Positions 13,401-25,892 of a stretch of DNA of 64,000 bases are shown one piece after another. How positions within the stretch are numbered: the first letter of the stretch is position 1; the number at the start of each line of letters is the position of its first letter. The stretch lies in NCBI GenBank assembly GCA_013398955.1, contig VWPU01005244.1:62001-126000 (forward strand), given 5' to 3'. The notes beneath the pieces are model-generated. The model worked only from the letters and a program-made list of their open reading frames with translations. It did no database searches and had not been told where the DNA came from. The position numbers and the translations under genes were made by a program. The stretch comes from Callaeas wilsoni (lineage: Eukaryota; Chordata; Aves; Passeriformes; Callaeidae).

Positions 13401-16400
13401 CAATCTTTAAACTAATGCCAAGTCTGATTAAAGCTTGTCAGATGAGGCTGGTACTTGTTACTTCATCTTTTTGCTGCAAGGAAGGAGTGTCCAGATGAGG
13501 AAGTTCAGTGTTTGGATAGAGCGAAGCTGTCTTACTAGGTAAAATTTTGAGCTGAATACCTCAGTGCACAAGAAATGTTGCTGCAGAAATGGGTGATGGT
13601 TCTGGAGTAAGGATCACATCATTTTCCTTTTCCACCTGTGCAAGACATCCGTGTTGGAATATTACTGGAGGCATTTTGATATTACCTCTGCTGTGAGTGT
13701 AGCTTGAGCTGTTGTTCGAGTTGTTTCTAGCATTAAGCTGTATTTTATTTCATTTCAGTGATGTGTTATATATTTTTTGAGAACTTTAACCTCTCCCATT
13801 TTGGGTTGACACGGTAACTCAAGCTCTTTTCTCTTCCTTTAAAAATCTGGGCAGCCAAAAAATCCAAACATTCACGATGTTTCTGTGCCTTGAAAGTAAG
13901 TTACCAGGAACTGGGAGAGGCACTGGACGAGTTAGGTTACAGATGGAAATCATTATTCTGTTTGATGAAAGTTTCAGTAATATTCTCCAACCTTGAGGTG
14001 AAGGAGGCTGACTTGTATGGCTCTGTGTCACAGCATCTTGTTCCAGTGGGAAAGTAAATGAAACTCTTCAGTTTCCATAGACTCGGACTTTGCACTGGGG
14101 GTTAGTTTGCCTGAGATATCGGTATCGCACGCAAGCCAGAAATGAATTTGAGCAAATCTCAGTTGTATAAGCTGATGTTAGTGAAATTATTGAAAATTTA
14201 CCACTTGAGAACTTCTGGTAATTAAAGATTGCTTCCGGAGGTTCCCCTGCTCCTCAGAAATAACCTTGTGAAGTGTTCGTCTAAGGGCTATTCACAACCT
14301 GCCTTTCTCAGAGTCGCTCCTCGCTGCTGTCAGAGCAGGGGCTGGATATGGAAAACAAGCATTTTTAGCACACCTCCTTCTTTGCAGAGCCTGTGTTTGG
14401 TTGGTAAGCCCTCAAGGAAGAAACACATAATATAGGGAATTTGATCTCTAATTTGGATATCACATTCGTAACACCTTAAAATTATGATAATGTGATTCTG
14501 TTACTGGAGGACTAATTGGGAAACCACAAAATCTTGGAATGCATAAGCCAGTCCCACATTAATGTTACTTAATGCAAATGCATTGGTTTTGGGGTTGGGA
14601 GTATTTTATAATTTAAGTAAGCAGTTTAAATTATGTGGTTATAACTTAAACAAAATGTATTGTGCATGGGAGTGATAATTCAGAAGCCTTGTGGCCACTT
14701 ATCCAACTCCTTATCCCATGAGAATTATGCATGTTGTAAAAAATCTTGAATGAACCAGCAGTGGTTAAGAATATATATCTGAACACTTCCCTAGCTCCCA
14801 AGAAAACGAGTGATTGAAAATGTTAAATGTTGCTGCTGCCATATTTATGAACAGGAACCAAAGCTCTTGGGGCCATAAAACTTCATTTTCTGGTTGTAGC
14901 CCAACTCATTTGGCCAAAAGATACCCCTTAGGAGTGAGCTAAATGAGAGAGACTCGAGTCCCATCTAAGGCAAATGTCTTGCAAGGTATTTTCTTTTTAG
15001 TAATCGATATGAAACAGTTGTATAACTTGTGTCTGTTGAACTGAGAAAAAGGATTTCAGATACTAAAGATCAAGTAGAATATTGGCAAAAAACCTCATCT
15101 AAAACCAAAACCCAGACATTTTCTTTTTTTTCCTTAGGATGGACACTATTTCTTAAAAGCAAGTTCATATTCATCTGCCCATTCTGATTATGGCTGGGTC
15201 AGAAAAACTAAGTATACTGAGAGAGACAATTGCTAAGCTAACCCAAAGTAGAGAAGATTGGAGAGCTGACATGAAAACCTGCTCAGGTTAAGCACATACA
15301 GTGCCCTAGGACAGAGGATGAGCAGGGAGCACTGATGGGGAAGAAAGCTACTGCATTCTCCCTACTGTTTTTCTTGTTGATGATTTGAGGTTTTTTTGGT
15401 GATACAAACTTCAAACACTATTTCCTGAGAAAATAAAAAAAAAAGTCCTCTGAAAACTACATGGCAGGAAAAAATCTGTTCTTTTAGCTGTGAGAATTAG
15501 TGTACCACCCTGCCCTAAGTAAGGATTACATCCGGAATTAAACCCAGCTTTCCTCTGCCTTTGTTTTATTTATTATCTGCAGAATTGCTTTGTACGAATG
15601 TTATGAAAGAGCCCTGCATTGGGGAGTGTTTTTGTAAATGAGCCATTAGCTTGAGTAAACAGGATCTGGACGGAGTTTGAAGGCTCCACAAGGCGGCACT
15701 GGCGCATCTCGCATCCCAGTTCCCTTTCCCTGCTGGATGCTCCTTCACCAAACCTTTAGAAATTTCATGTGCACGCTTTTTATCAAAAAACTCTTCCGCT
15801 TCTAAATTTTCGTGTTACCTTGCAAGGTGTTGGGTTAACAAAATAGGAGTTAACCTTGATAAAAGCTGTCAGTAATTTCTTATACAATGGATATTATGTG
15901 TTCTGGGAGCTCTAAAGCAATGATAATGTAAATTGCCTATTTGCAGTGACAAACAATGTTCTTTTAGTACTTCATTATATCAATGACTTGCGAATTTTGT
16001 ACCCAGTTGCTGCTTTCCCTTTCGTGGTCTTTGCAACATGTTCAAAAAGTTTCAGAAACTGCTTTTATTTGATTTCTTTGGGTTAACAAATGGATGCACC
16101 ACTTGCGTGCATGATCCTTTTTTCCCCCCACTGATCACAGCTGGTGACTGAGATGAAGCTACTTCTTGTCTTTACAAACTTGACTCCAGCCAGCTGAGAT
16201 CCAGGCCCTACTGCCTTTTCTCTATTAAATGCAAACTGAACTCTGTCAATAAACAGCAACATGGGAGAGGAGAGCAGTGGGCACAGCAAAACAAAGTGGT
16301 TTTCCTGACGGCAGTCCCATTAACAAGCGCAGAGTTGCCACCATCAGTAAGGAGATAAAGTTGCCCATTTCATCTACTTTAGCAGTAAAAATGAAATTGG

Positions 16401-16596
16401 AGAAATGAAGTAATAGCAGCAAATGCTCCCCCTGACCCTCTGTCACCCAAGGCAAACTGAGTGGGGCTCACTCTGCAAGCCTTGCCAGTCTTGTGTCCCT
16501 ATTCCAAATAAAGCAGGGCGGTTTTAGAGAGAGATTTTAATATATCAGGGTTTAAAAGAGATCTTAACAAACTTTAGAATAAGATTTATACAATGC
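10495..16596. other. Long unique AT-rich non-coding stretch
   Basis: No gene or recognised transposon in about 6 kb. 10.69-11.06 kb is AT-rich with several TAATTA-type homeodomain cores and looks like enhancer-type sequence, which is a composition impression only. A 14-base T-run lies at 11399-11412 and an A-rich patch at 11833-11873. About 12.05-12.3 kb is GC-balanced. The remaining open frames are short and unrecognised. Confidence 0.5.
11833..11873. repeat. A-rich low-complexity patch
   Basis: Two long A-runs separated by single T or GG interruptions. No retroposed gene body is recognised upstream, so this is not called a retroposon tail. Confidence 0.75.
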
Positions 16597-16613
16597 TTTT
16601 TTTTTTTTTTTTT
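16597..16613. repeat. T17 homopolymer
   Basis: Seventeen consecutive T bases, 17 bp before the CR1 fragment that begins at about 16631. CR1 elements do not normally end in a poly-A tail, so the run is more likely an independent simple repeat than part of that element. Confidence 0.85.
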
Positions 16614-16630
16614 CTGTGCTGATACTACTT

Positions 16631-16842
16631 CATAGAACCTTTGAACAGTGTGGGTTGGGAGGGACATTAAAGATCATCTCCTTCCACCCCCTGCCATGGG
16701 CAGCGACACCTTCCACTAGACCAGGTTGCTCCAAGTCCCCTCCAGTGTGGCCTTGGACACTTCCAGGGATGGGGCAGCCACAGCTTTTCTTGGCAGCCTG
16801 TACTAGTGTCTCATCATCCTCACAGTAAAAAGTTTCTACTTG
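16631..16842 (-). mobile_element. CR1 LINE 3' fragment, antisense
   Basis: Reading the plus strand, the segment opens with a CATAGAA-type word, then the TGGGTTGGGAGGGAC, CCATGGGCAG, CCAGGTTGCTC and CTTCCAGGGATGG blocks in the order seen in the reverse complement of avian CR1 3' ends. The element therefore lies on the minus strand. It is about 210 bp, against several kb for a full CR1, so it is 5'-truncated and has no coding capacity. CR1 is the dominant LINE of birds and reptiles. The plus-strand open frame of 70 codons across it is antisense repeat sequence. Identification is from memory of the family; divergence cannot be given. Confidence 0.93.
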
Positions 16843-19259
16843 TCACAATTGTTTCAAAAAATGTGGACTATATTTGCCATTCTTTGGACAACTGAACAGC
16901 TTCAAATGTTGTGATTACTGTATATTAAGCAAAATTTTCTTTTCATTACTTAGCAGTGTGAAAACAAATGAGAATAAAGAAACATATAAAAGCTCTCCCT
17001 CCTAAAACCTTGCTGGCTCTTCTCCCTTGCTCTGTGGTCAAAAGTTAAATAAGATGTTCTGATTATCACCACTCCCAAAACAGATCAGTGGGATTTTCTG
17101 TTCAAAATAATTCCTCCTCCTCTTGCAGCTAGTCTGTGCCAACAAGTTCAAAATACGGGAAGCTTGACCTTAGCTACAGTCCTTACTGATGTGCCACACA
17201 TCCTGCACTGCCCAAGGAGCACAGAAAGCTGAGGCAGTCTGGTGGAGACCTCTGAGCTCTGCCTTTTCCACAAGAGCATGGACACATCAGGGGAAGAAAA
17301 GCCCATGGGGAATCTGATGTAAATTTACTTGAAGCTAACAGGTTCCACAGATCTCATTGCAATTTTGGAGTGGGACCCAAATATGTAATAAATTGGCAAG
17401 GAAATAGTTCCCACTGTATATGTGGCAAAAAGGAGTCTTCACCTCCCAAGTGCTAAAGGGGAAAGTCAAAATCTCTTTCGAACTCTGCCACATTCACCAG
17501 TGTATAGTGAAAGAAAACATTCCTCCCTGATCCCGATGCTGGCGATCATCCAGAGCCCAGAGCACTCTGGGAAATTCCACTTTCTGAACCCTGCTGTGCT
17601 ACCTAATCACACAATGGGCTACATATGCCATCCAAGAAAATAAACACAGGTCTGGGAAGCTGTTTGTCCTGCAGGGCTAGGAATGCTCTTCCTAACTTGG
17701 CAGGGCAGCATAATCCTCTCTGAAAGGGAAGAGAGAGCTGCTTGAACTCAAACTGACTAATGAGATTGAAGAAAAGCCCATCAGAAGCTGGCACAGCCCT
17801 TCGCTTGCCCTGCCAGCACACTGCCAGGTGACACTGCTGGATACTCTCACTGTGGCTTGTGTTTGTGTCATGATAGAAGGTAGATCATGGATCTAGACCC
17901 CAACGAGGGCCCAAAACGTTGCTGAGTGGCATCAGGTTGTACCCCTGAGCTTGTGGTTTATAGGGGAGGCTGGTGCCTTTGCTGGTCCTCTGGGAAAAAT
18001 CCGACTGAGTTTTCAGCCTTCACCACAGACTATGGGCAGTTCAGTAGTGACTAAAATTTCCTATGACTGCAGGTGCCTTGACAGGGTCTTGTGGTCCATA
18101 TGGACTCTGGGCTGAGATCCTGGGTTCTCGGAGAAGAGAGGGGGTGGAGGTTGGAGGTGGTGGCCTGTTGAAGGTTCCCAGTTGGTCAGCAGCAACTGCA
18201 AACTGCATGGGCTTTCCTGAGACCCATCTAGAGCTCTTCTCCACTTAGCTCTTGAGATCGTAACCAAACTCCTCCGAGAACAAGACTTCCATTGATTATA
18301 ATAGAAATTGGATCTGGATTTTAAATCACATTATTAGCTCTTCTAGTAAGATGAACTGAGCGATACAATTTGATTAAAAATTGCAAAGACCTCCCATTCC
18401 ACCTCCCCTGCTCAGTTTTGGAGCGAATGTGTGTTTCAGGGTAACAGGGAATGAAAGCGTTCCACAAGGGCTTTTTTAATTACAGCATTAATGAAATGCA
18501 CTATATGTTATTCTCAAAATCTACAGATTTGTTGCTTTAAACACATCATATTGCTCTCTGAAACACTTGAAACTCTCAGAAGTTTTTAAAAGTGTGTGTT
18601 TAGGTTAAGGTTAAGTTGCCCTTGACAGCATTTTTTAAAAAGATTTGAATTGTTGAATAACCACCTTTCACCCATCCCTAATTGTAATTTAAATGACAAT
18701 ATGCTCCCAATCAATAGCTCTTTGTCACACTTTGAAGATCAAGGATGAGATTTCACCCCATGAGTTTACATGGCAAAAGCTTCTTTTTCATAACGCTAAA
18801 AATGTTGCATCCTGCTGTTAAAGAAGTATAAGAATACCTGCTCTCAAATAATTAGTTTTGAATAAAAGCATTTAAGTCATACTTTATAGCCATTAATTTG
18901 AAACAATTCAAAGCCCTTCATTTCTGCACTTTGTTCACAGCTAAGTATTACAATAGGTATTTTAGCCAATTGGAAAAAAAATCAGTTACAGCAAGATAAT
19001 TTGAACAACTTAAGTTGGGTGATACTGTAAGAGGTGGGTTTTGAATAACTGTAGCTTTATTTTTGCATCAACTCCATTTCTGTACAGAACCATCTCTGCA
19101 AGTGGAAAATTGAAAAGCTTTTAATAGTGATTACTGTGTGTATGTGACTTTGCAACATTGTGTGCTTGTCTAACAGGTACATATGGGGGCATGTGGCTGT
19201 TTTTCCAGTTGTGCATCTAAAGATAGGCATTTATTATACAGGCTCCACTCAAAAAGCTG
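16843..19259. other. Unique non-coding stretch
   Basis: No gene recognised. About 17.1-18.3 kb is GC-balanced with several overlapping short frames. About 18.47-18.96 kb is AT-rich with ATTAAT and TTTAAAT words and a CTTTGAAGATCAAGG word near 18730 that holds two imperfect TCF/LEF-like cores. It is enhancer-like in composition, unproven. Confidence 0.5.
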
Positions 19260-19353
19260 TTTTATTTTATTTTATTTATTTTATTTTATTTTATTTTATT
19301 TTATTTTATTTTATTTTATTTTATTTTATTTTATTTTTATTTTATTTTATTTC
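19260..19353. repeat. TTTTA pentanucleotide microsatellite
   Basis: About 18 copies of TTTTA in tandem, with one TTTA and one TTTTTA slip unit. A 91-codon open frame crossing it is produced by the repeat (alternating Phe, Tyr, Ile and Leu) and is not a gene. Long near-perfect pentanucleotide arrays are usually length-variable. Confidence 0.97.
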
Positions 19354-22300
19354 TTTAAATAAACTCTTTCTCAGAGTCCTAGGCAAGGGCCAGGCGTCTA
19401 CTGTGCCTGGTGTTATGAAATGCCAAACAGAATGATGGTCTTTGTCTGAGAGTGCTTACAATTCTTGTTTTTAGTTAGAGCGGCGAAATGTTTTAAGAAG
19501 GATAAAGTCTGGTCTGTTTCTATGTTGTCCTTGGTAAACCCAATCTAGTCTGGTCTCAAAAACGGAGCAATTCTGCTCGTTGCCAGGGAGAATACATAGG
19601 TATCCAATGAGTCATGGTCAAACATACGGCCATTATTAGACCACAAACACAGGAGGAGAAAAAAGATTTCATTTGGACCTGTTGTCCCTGCCGAGCTGGT
19701 GAGGAGGAATAACAAATAAGCGAGTGGAGGAGGTTGCTCTTTAGGTATTTATGAGGAGCTTCTCTCCCTGTGGGGATAGGCTGGGGAAAAGCAGAAATGT
19801 GCATGTTGGAAAATTTAACTAGAGCAAAGGAGGCTGCGTCGTGGTGTAACTAAGAGCACTTAGCACGCTTTAATGGCAAACTGGAGACAATGGGAAAGAG
19901 AAGCTGAAGCTGTAGCGGGCTTTAGCAAATACAAAGAACTTATTTTTAGTTTGGAAGAGAAGGGGCAATCAGAAGACAGACACAAAGAGAGAAGTGATTA
20001 AGTTTTGTGTTAGGGCAATGTTCTCCATGGCAGTATCATAAATGAGCACGTTCATCCAGACCAAGACAAGGGATGCTGAAGAAACAGGACACAGGGTGCT
20101 GAGCACCACGACGCACGGCTGTGTTTCTGTGGCTTAGCAGAAAAGGTCATGTCTGAGAATTGTTACGCAGAAATGTTTTGCAAGACTGGGCCCATATGCA
20201 TAAATTTAGAGAAAAATCTCAACTAAAATTGGAGCACAAGTTCTTACTTTTAACTGCGGGCTTGCACAAATGCAGAGTTAAAAACAACTGATGGAGAAAA
20301 GGAAAAAAATGTATTTTTGAAGCCTTCTTTAAACAGAAAATCTACAGAATCATAGAATTATTTTTAAAAAAATACTTTCAGTATATATACTGTAAAAGAA
20401 AGACTTTGCATTTGGGCAAGTTCTCTTCTCCTGAGTTATCATTCAGCAAAATCTTAGGAAACGGATTGATTTTACGCCTGCACTGAGTTTTGGCAGGACC
20501 AGAGTAGGAGAAAGTCATGGTGTTGAACTGTTCCTGTCTGGGCTGCTTAGTGGAAGATTTGGAGAGCATCAGGTTGTTCTCGGGGTCACACTGAATTGAG
20601 CCATGCCCAAATACAAAGCACCAAAAATATTGCCCTGGCAATGCACTTTATGCACAGTGATCTCAAAGTAAGGATATGGTATGGCTGTGAATGGCTCTGG
20701 GTATTCACAAAGCCTTTCTGTGCTCCAAGTTTTCCTACGTATAATGCAGAGGCAATAATATTTCCAGCTCTGACACTAGTGGTTAGGGAATTTATACTTT
20801 TGAACATTAATTTGTGAGAAAATATATTGGTACAAAGTATTGGTTCTGTTCGCATTGTTCCTGGTTATTAACCCTATTATTGGTCATTGCATCTGTATAC
20901 TCAAAACACAGGGTTTATTGATGGCTTTTATTTCCTATATGTGTCATATAAATGCCTTAACAGATGAACAGGGTAGTGAAAATGATAGGGTACTTCAGAA
21001 CAGCTCAAAGTCACTGCTTCTTTAATAAAGCTTTGGTTTTGTATGTCGGGAGAGATGGAATTCACACCCCAACCTATGCACAGCTGCAAGCCCTATTAAG
21101 TGAAACCCCTCCTAAATATAGATCCAATGGCCTCACCCCTGGCCAGCTTCCAAAGACCATAGAGGCCTGTTTCACTCCTTCCACATCCCCCTCCCAACGT
21201 ACAGCGAGCATCGAGCCATCGAACCCTTTCCTCAGCAGTGGGAAGAAAGGGTGCAGGGTTTGGGGGCTTGGAAGATGCAGCAAAATCTTCCTGCAAGGAG
21301 GGTGATTTTCACATGTGCAGTCAGTCAGTAAAAGAACACTACAATCACTGTAGCTATTCATAAGTGGTATATTCATTTTCCTGTGTATTGTCACTTTAAA
21401 TAAAAAGGGCCTTTTTGTATCAAGTAGCCCTAAAGTCAGCGCTCGTGAGATGAGCAAGCCTGAGCCATGTTCAGACAGAACATTTTAACGATCAGGAGAG
21501 CCCTGATGCCTGGGAGTTACCAGGGATTGCATGTTAACAGAAAGCCAAATCATCAAAATGCAGCTTGAGTAGGTCCAGTGAGGGTGTATTATATCGCAAC
21601 AATTGTGGCTGCTGGAGTTAAGGTTGAGTGGGCATTTGTATTATAAACCCCAACTGGTAGGGTTGAGTATTTTGACCACATCAGATAATGTCAAGTGAAA
21701 CTTCTCATATGAATTGACACCCAAATACTTGTAACCTCCCTTACAAACAGGATCAAGCTCTTCCCCTTCCACCTACTCCTCTTCCCAGCCTACACTTGAT
21801 TTTGTAACTGGGTCATTCTCTTCAAACATGAATGGATAAAAAATTGTAGATATTTAGTTTAAAGAAATCAAGATTAACAGTGCCTGATTGCTGCTGTAGG
21901 TTTCACACCCAAGTGCTTGATGTCACAGCCATGCAATGGTCATGCAGACCAAATCTTGGCTGTTGCATCCCCAGGAAATATTCTATGATCCATTAGGCTC
22001 TCAGTGACAGCCAAAGTGTGGCTGTAGCATGGCAGTGACATTGCATTTCACCAGACAGCCCTTCGTAAACTCCACTGGTAGGAGCTCAGTCTTGGAGCAC
22101 TTTTCCTATCTGCAGGCAGAAAGTTTCCCCCTAGGTTTTGCAAAGTGCTCTGAGTGTGCACGTGTGACCAATGTGTCACAGTCCTGTAGAGCTGAACGCC
22201 ACTAGGAGGGATTAGAGGGGCCCAAAATTTAACAGGATTAAAGAAAAAAACACAAACTTGGATAAAACTTAACAAAATTATCCTATGTTATGTTGCTGAA

Positions 22301-23034
22301 GTTTTCGACACGGTTTTCTGGATGGGACGGAAGATTTTGCTGCTACCAACACGAACCAGTAAAGGATTAGAAATGGATTTTCTTCATAGAAGAGTGACTC
22401 TTCACTTGATTGAGGAGAGAAAGGATGCTCCAGTGGTGAGGGTGCAGCTGAGAAATCAAACCCCAGAGTGCTGTGCCATTTCCCTGTGGTCATGAGGAGG
22501 CTGAGCAGGCCTAGATCTTTGCAGATATTCAGGACTTTACCCCTCAGCAGTCTCTGGGGAGTTTGAGTGAACATTTCCAAGGACAGGGCCTTAGTCTGTA
22601 GTGCCCTTCTCTCCATGTGGAAAATGAAGGGCCCAGCATTAACCTGCAGTGCTGGAGTGGACAAGCCTGTTAAAGCAGTAAAGAGCTGAATGAGTCAGGG
22701 CTTGAGTAGGAAGAGAGGGAGAGGAAAATCCTCCCACTGATAAATTGCTAACACTCTTCTGCAAAAGATTTAAGATACTTGATGGCATCTTGATAATTTT
22801 TGTGTGTCAGAATTGCTAAATATTCAGACGTCTGGTTTTTGCCAAATCCAATGTGTAAAAGCAGATGAGAGATATTTTGCAAACTTTTAAAATCACCTAC
22901 AGCGCTTAAGATGTTGAAGGTAGATTAGATAAGACTAGCAAAGTTATTTGAACATAAACATTTATTTAAAAAATATCCTCTGCTTTGCTGAGCCCACAAA
23001 CATTGTATAAATAATACACAGTTCATGAATAGGA
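19354..23034. other. Unique non-coding stretch
   Basis: No gene or transposon recognised. A perfect 14-bp palindrome CAGTATATATACTG lies at 20379-20392. Overlapping frames at 21.07-21.46 kb (up to 127 codons, minus strand) and 22.28-22.66 kb (128 codons, minus strand) show no recognised domain. The CATAGAAT word near 20348 resembles a CR1 end but has no CR1 body behind it. Confidence 0.5.
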
Positions 23035-23127
23035 ATGAACAGACTTGTACCCCTCACTGGTATGGATTTATATTCTGCACCTGCCAGGACTTTATTAACT
23101 CTCCTGAAAACAGTGATATCTTTGCAG

Positions 23128-23181
23128 AGAGATCTAAAGGAAGTTGTTCTTGAGAATATGCCCCCAAAATTTAAACTTCAG
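23128..23181 (+). other. Possible 54-bp symmetric exon inside an open frame; unproven
   Basis: A plus-strand frame runs from about 23035 to 23241. Within it, TTTGCAG precedes 23128 and CAG followed by GTATTA sits at 23179-23187, so the 54-bp segment between is flanked by acceptor-like and donor-like words and is in phase 0 at both ends (18 codons). The encoded segment is mixed charged and hydrophobic and matches no family I recognise. The upstream pyrimidine tract is weak. A chance arrangement is the most likely explanation. Confidence 0.15.
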
Positions 23182-23241
23182 GTATTAATGGAGAGATTTA
23201 CAAATGTATTTAAGCAATTAGAAATGAGAATACATGACTAG

Positions 23242-25500
23242 TCATATTTATAAAAGTTAAATAAGTTAGGGGCCTGTCTGCTGGCCTGGGCTCTGTCAAT
23301 GTCCTTTGATACATTCATGCATTTTAGAATCATAAGGAATTATATTCTTACTCTGCAAACAATGCTACCTGTGCTTAACTTGATTTATGCAAATAGTCCT
23401 TGGTGGGACTGCTCACACAAGTAAAGTATTTACAGATCAGTAGGAGCTGGCCCGAAATGGTAAACATCACAGAATGGGTCTAAACTACCATCTTTGGGTT
23501 TATGATTTTGAGTGTGGTCAAACTTCCAGAGCTGGCTGATTTCACGGTGGTGGTGGAAAAAGTTCACAGTAAAATCCTGCCTGGGATTGGGTCTGAGCTT
23601 GTTTGTCACGTTGCTTCGAAGATGTCTTCTTTGCAACCTTTCCTGTGTACTCCCAGGGGTCTGTCTGAACACTGGTGGCTACAGAGCTCGAATAAAAGTC
23701 TTGAAATAATGCACTGACTTTCCTGTGGGGTTGGGGAGTTAAAAGAAAACAAACCCAGGTAGGAACAGCTGTTCTGGAATTTGTTTACTGTGCTTTTCTC
23801 TGTCTGTGTCATCTAGTTTGGTGAAAAAATAAACAGCAAAAATCCCCCAAACCCTCATCTTGTAAGTCCACAGGTGCATCAAGAATTTGAGTCTCAAGCA
23901 GGGGAAAAGGAGGAAAGTTTTAGAATCATTTATCTGCTGAAATGCAGCCACATTCCACAAAACATGGAATACATCAAGCTTCTTGCTAATGACCCTGTAT
24001 GTCTGTTGTTTGGGCAAATACCTAAAGAGTCAATTATGAGCACATACATCATCATTAGTAAGGTATTTACTGGATTATAAGTTTTAAAATGGAAATAAGT
24101 TATTAGCTTTCAAGTATCTTTTAATCTTGATATTCATAACAAAGAGAGATACATTTGTCTCTATACATTAATAATCTGAGGTTTAATGCTCTATTTGATC
24201 AAAAGGAACATCAAAATGATCTTGTAACATCTCAAAATGCAGCCTGCGTGTGCAGCAAGGTGATGGGGTAGAGACCAGTTCCCCATCAACTTTGTTGCAG
24301 AATCAGCATGGAAATCCCAGTAACACAGTTAGTTATTGGATGACTTGGGAACTCCTGCAGATCAGAGAATAGTAGGAAATGTGCCAAACAAAAAATAACA
24401 CCGAAGCATTTTTATTGCTGTTAGTGCACTTTAGTATGTTTTTGTTTTGTTAAATGTAAGAAATCTAGAAAGATGAAACATTTGGAGAGCTGTGACTGAT
24501 GTGGTGGATATGGGAAAGGAAACAAGTTAATTGATAGGTTTGGTTGTATTTTTATTATGGCCAAAATGCATATGTGTGGATTGTAGCAACTGAGTTGGAA
24601 ACGAGCATGAAAACTCTGGGTGAAGTAGCAGTAGAAGTAAGGGGTAACAAGGAGAGGATTATTAATACACTAAATTCATGTTAAGGAAAGTATTTCTGTT
24701 TTTTTTTTTTAATATGGGAAAGTGTGAAGAGATCTGTGACACCTTCAAGGTAGAAATGACCTAACAGGTGCCTGTAAGAGAAGATTGTAGAGATCCTTTC
24801 TACCAAAACGGTCAATAATATTTTGTAGAGCCATCTCCCCTGGAAAATACCAAGTATGGCATACTTTGATTGAAACATTTCATCCTGTTACAGTAAGAGC
24901 ACGAGAATCACCATTTTTTGGTGTGTAAATTCATGTACCTTAGCTAGAGTGTTGGACATAGTTAGGCTCTAAGGGACAGGAAAATCCCTGTAAACAAGCC
25001 CATATCAAGGATTGCTGTATTGTTAACAAAATCTGTGAAGCCTGGAGATCCCACTAGCTCCCTGAGGTAGGGTGGACACTCTGGGGTGGGAAAGAGGAGC
25101 ACTTTGGGGATCCACCCCAGATGCCAAGGCAAAGCATTGGTGGGGCTGAGGGCACAGCATCTGCTCCACTTCTCTCCTGTCAGGCACGTTGGGTTTCCTT
25201 TGGCCCCCTGGGAAAGGCACTTCAGACCAGGTGGAAACTCCGTATGAATGAAATTCTCTCGCTTTATGCATAGCCCTCCAAATTATCCTTGTATGAAATC
25301 AGATGCACAGCTCAGCCTTGGTGTATTTAATGCCGCGTCTCCTTTTCTGCCTTTCTCTCTCTGTGCCTTATTTCTCGTGCCAGACTTATTCTCCCTTTGT
25401 TTTTATGGGTTTTGCAGCAGTAAATCTGGCTGCTGTTTAGCAAGGAGAGCTGTAGCTTGATTCAAACCTTAGTTACAGACTGTTTCTTTTTGTTGTTAGA
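23242..25500. other. Unique AT-rich non-coding stretch
   Basis: No gene recognised. A T-run lies at about 24701-24712. About 25.02-25.27 kb is GC-balanced with an 82-codon minus-strand frame of no recognisable kind. Confidence 0.5.
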
Positions 25501-25892
25501 CACTACCCGCCTCATACTCTACCTGGCCAAAGCTGCCAAGTTTTGGATTTCCTAGAGGAGGCTTTTTATTCTGTCGTCTTGTCTGCACATGTACACACAA
25601 CCTCCAATTATATAATAGGTGAACTCACCGTTGTGCTATTGTGCATTTTCCTCTTTTTACAAGCGAACTACACTGACACTTTTTTTGCGTTTCGAGTTTA
25701 TTGTTACCTCGTGCTGGGGCTGCAGCCCTGAGATTTCCTCGAATCTTCACTTTTCCCACACCTAATCAAGAGCTTATTTTTAGCATGTTTTTTTTTCCCC
25801 TCCACTTTTTCAGTTTAAAACCTCTAAAATACTAAAAATGGCCAGGCCAACATAACCTCTCTAAACATTGAGTGTTGTGTAATCTTCGGGCA
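25501..25892. other. Flank of the CpG-rich block, non-coding
   Basis: AT-balanced sequence with scattered CpGs (for example near 25629, 25663, 25696 and 25711) leading into the CpG-rich block. It may form part of the same regulatory element. No gene recognised. Confidence 0.35.

Noticed and set aside
16616..16828. 70-codon plus-strand frame
   Set aside because: It is the antisense reading of a CR1 3' fragment.
19160..19435. 91-codon plus-strand frame rich in Phe, Tyr, Ile and Leu
   Set aside because: The composition is produced by the TTTTA microsatellite.
20345..20360. CATAGAAT word resembling the end of a CR1 element
   Set aside because: No CR1 body follows on either side; too short to support.
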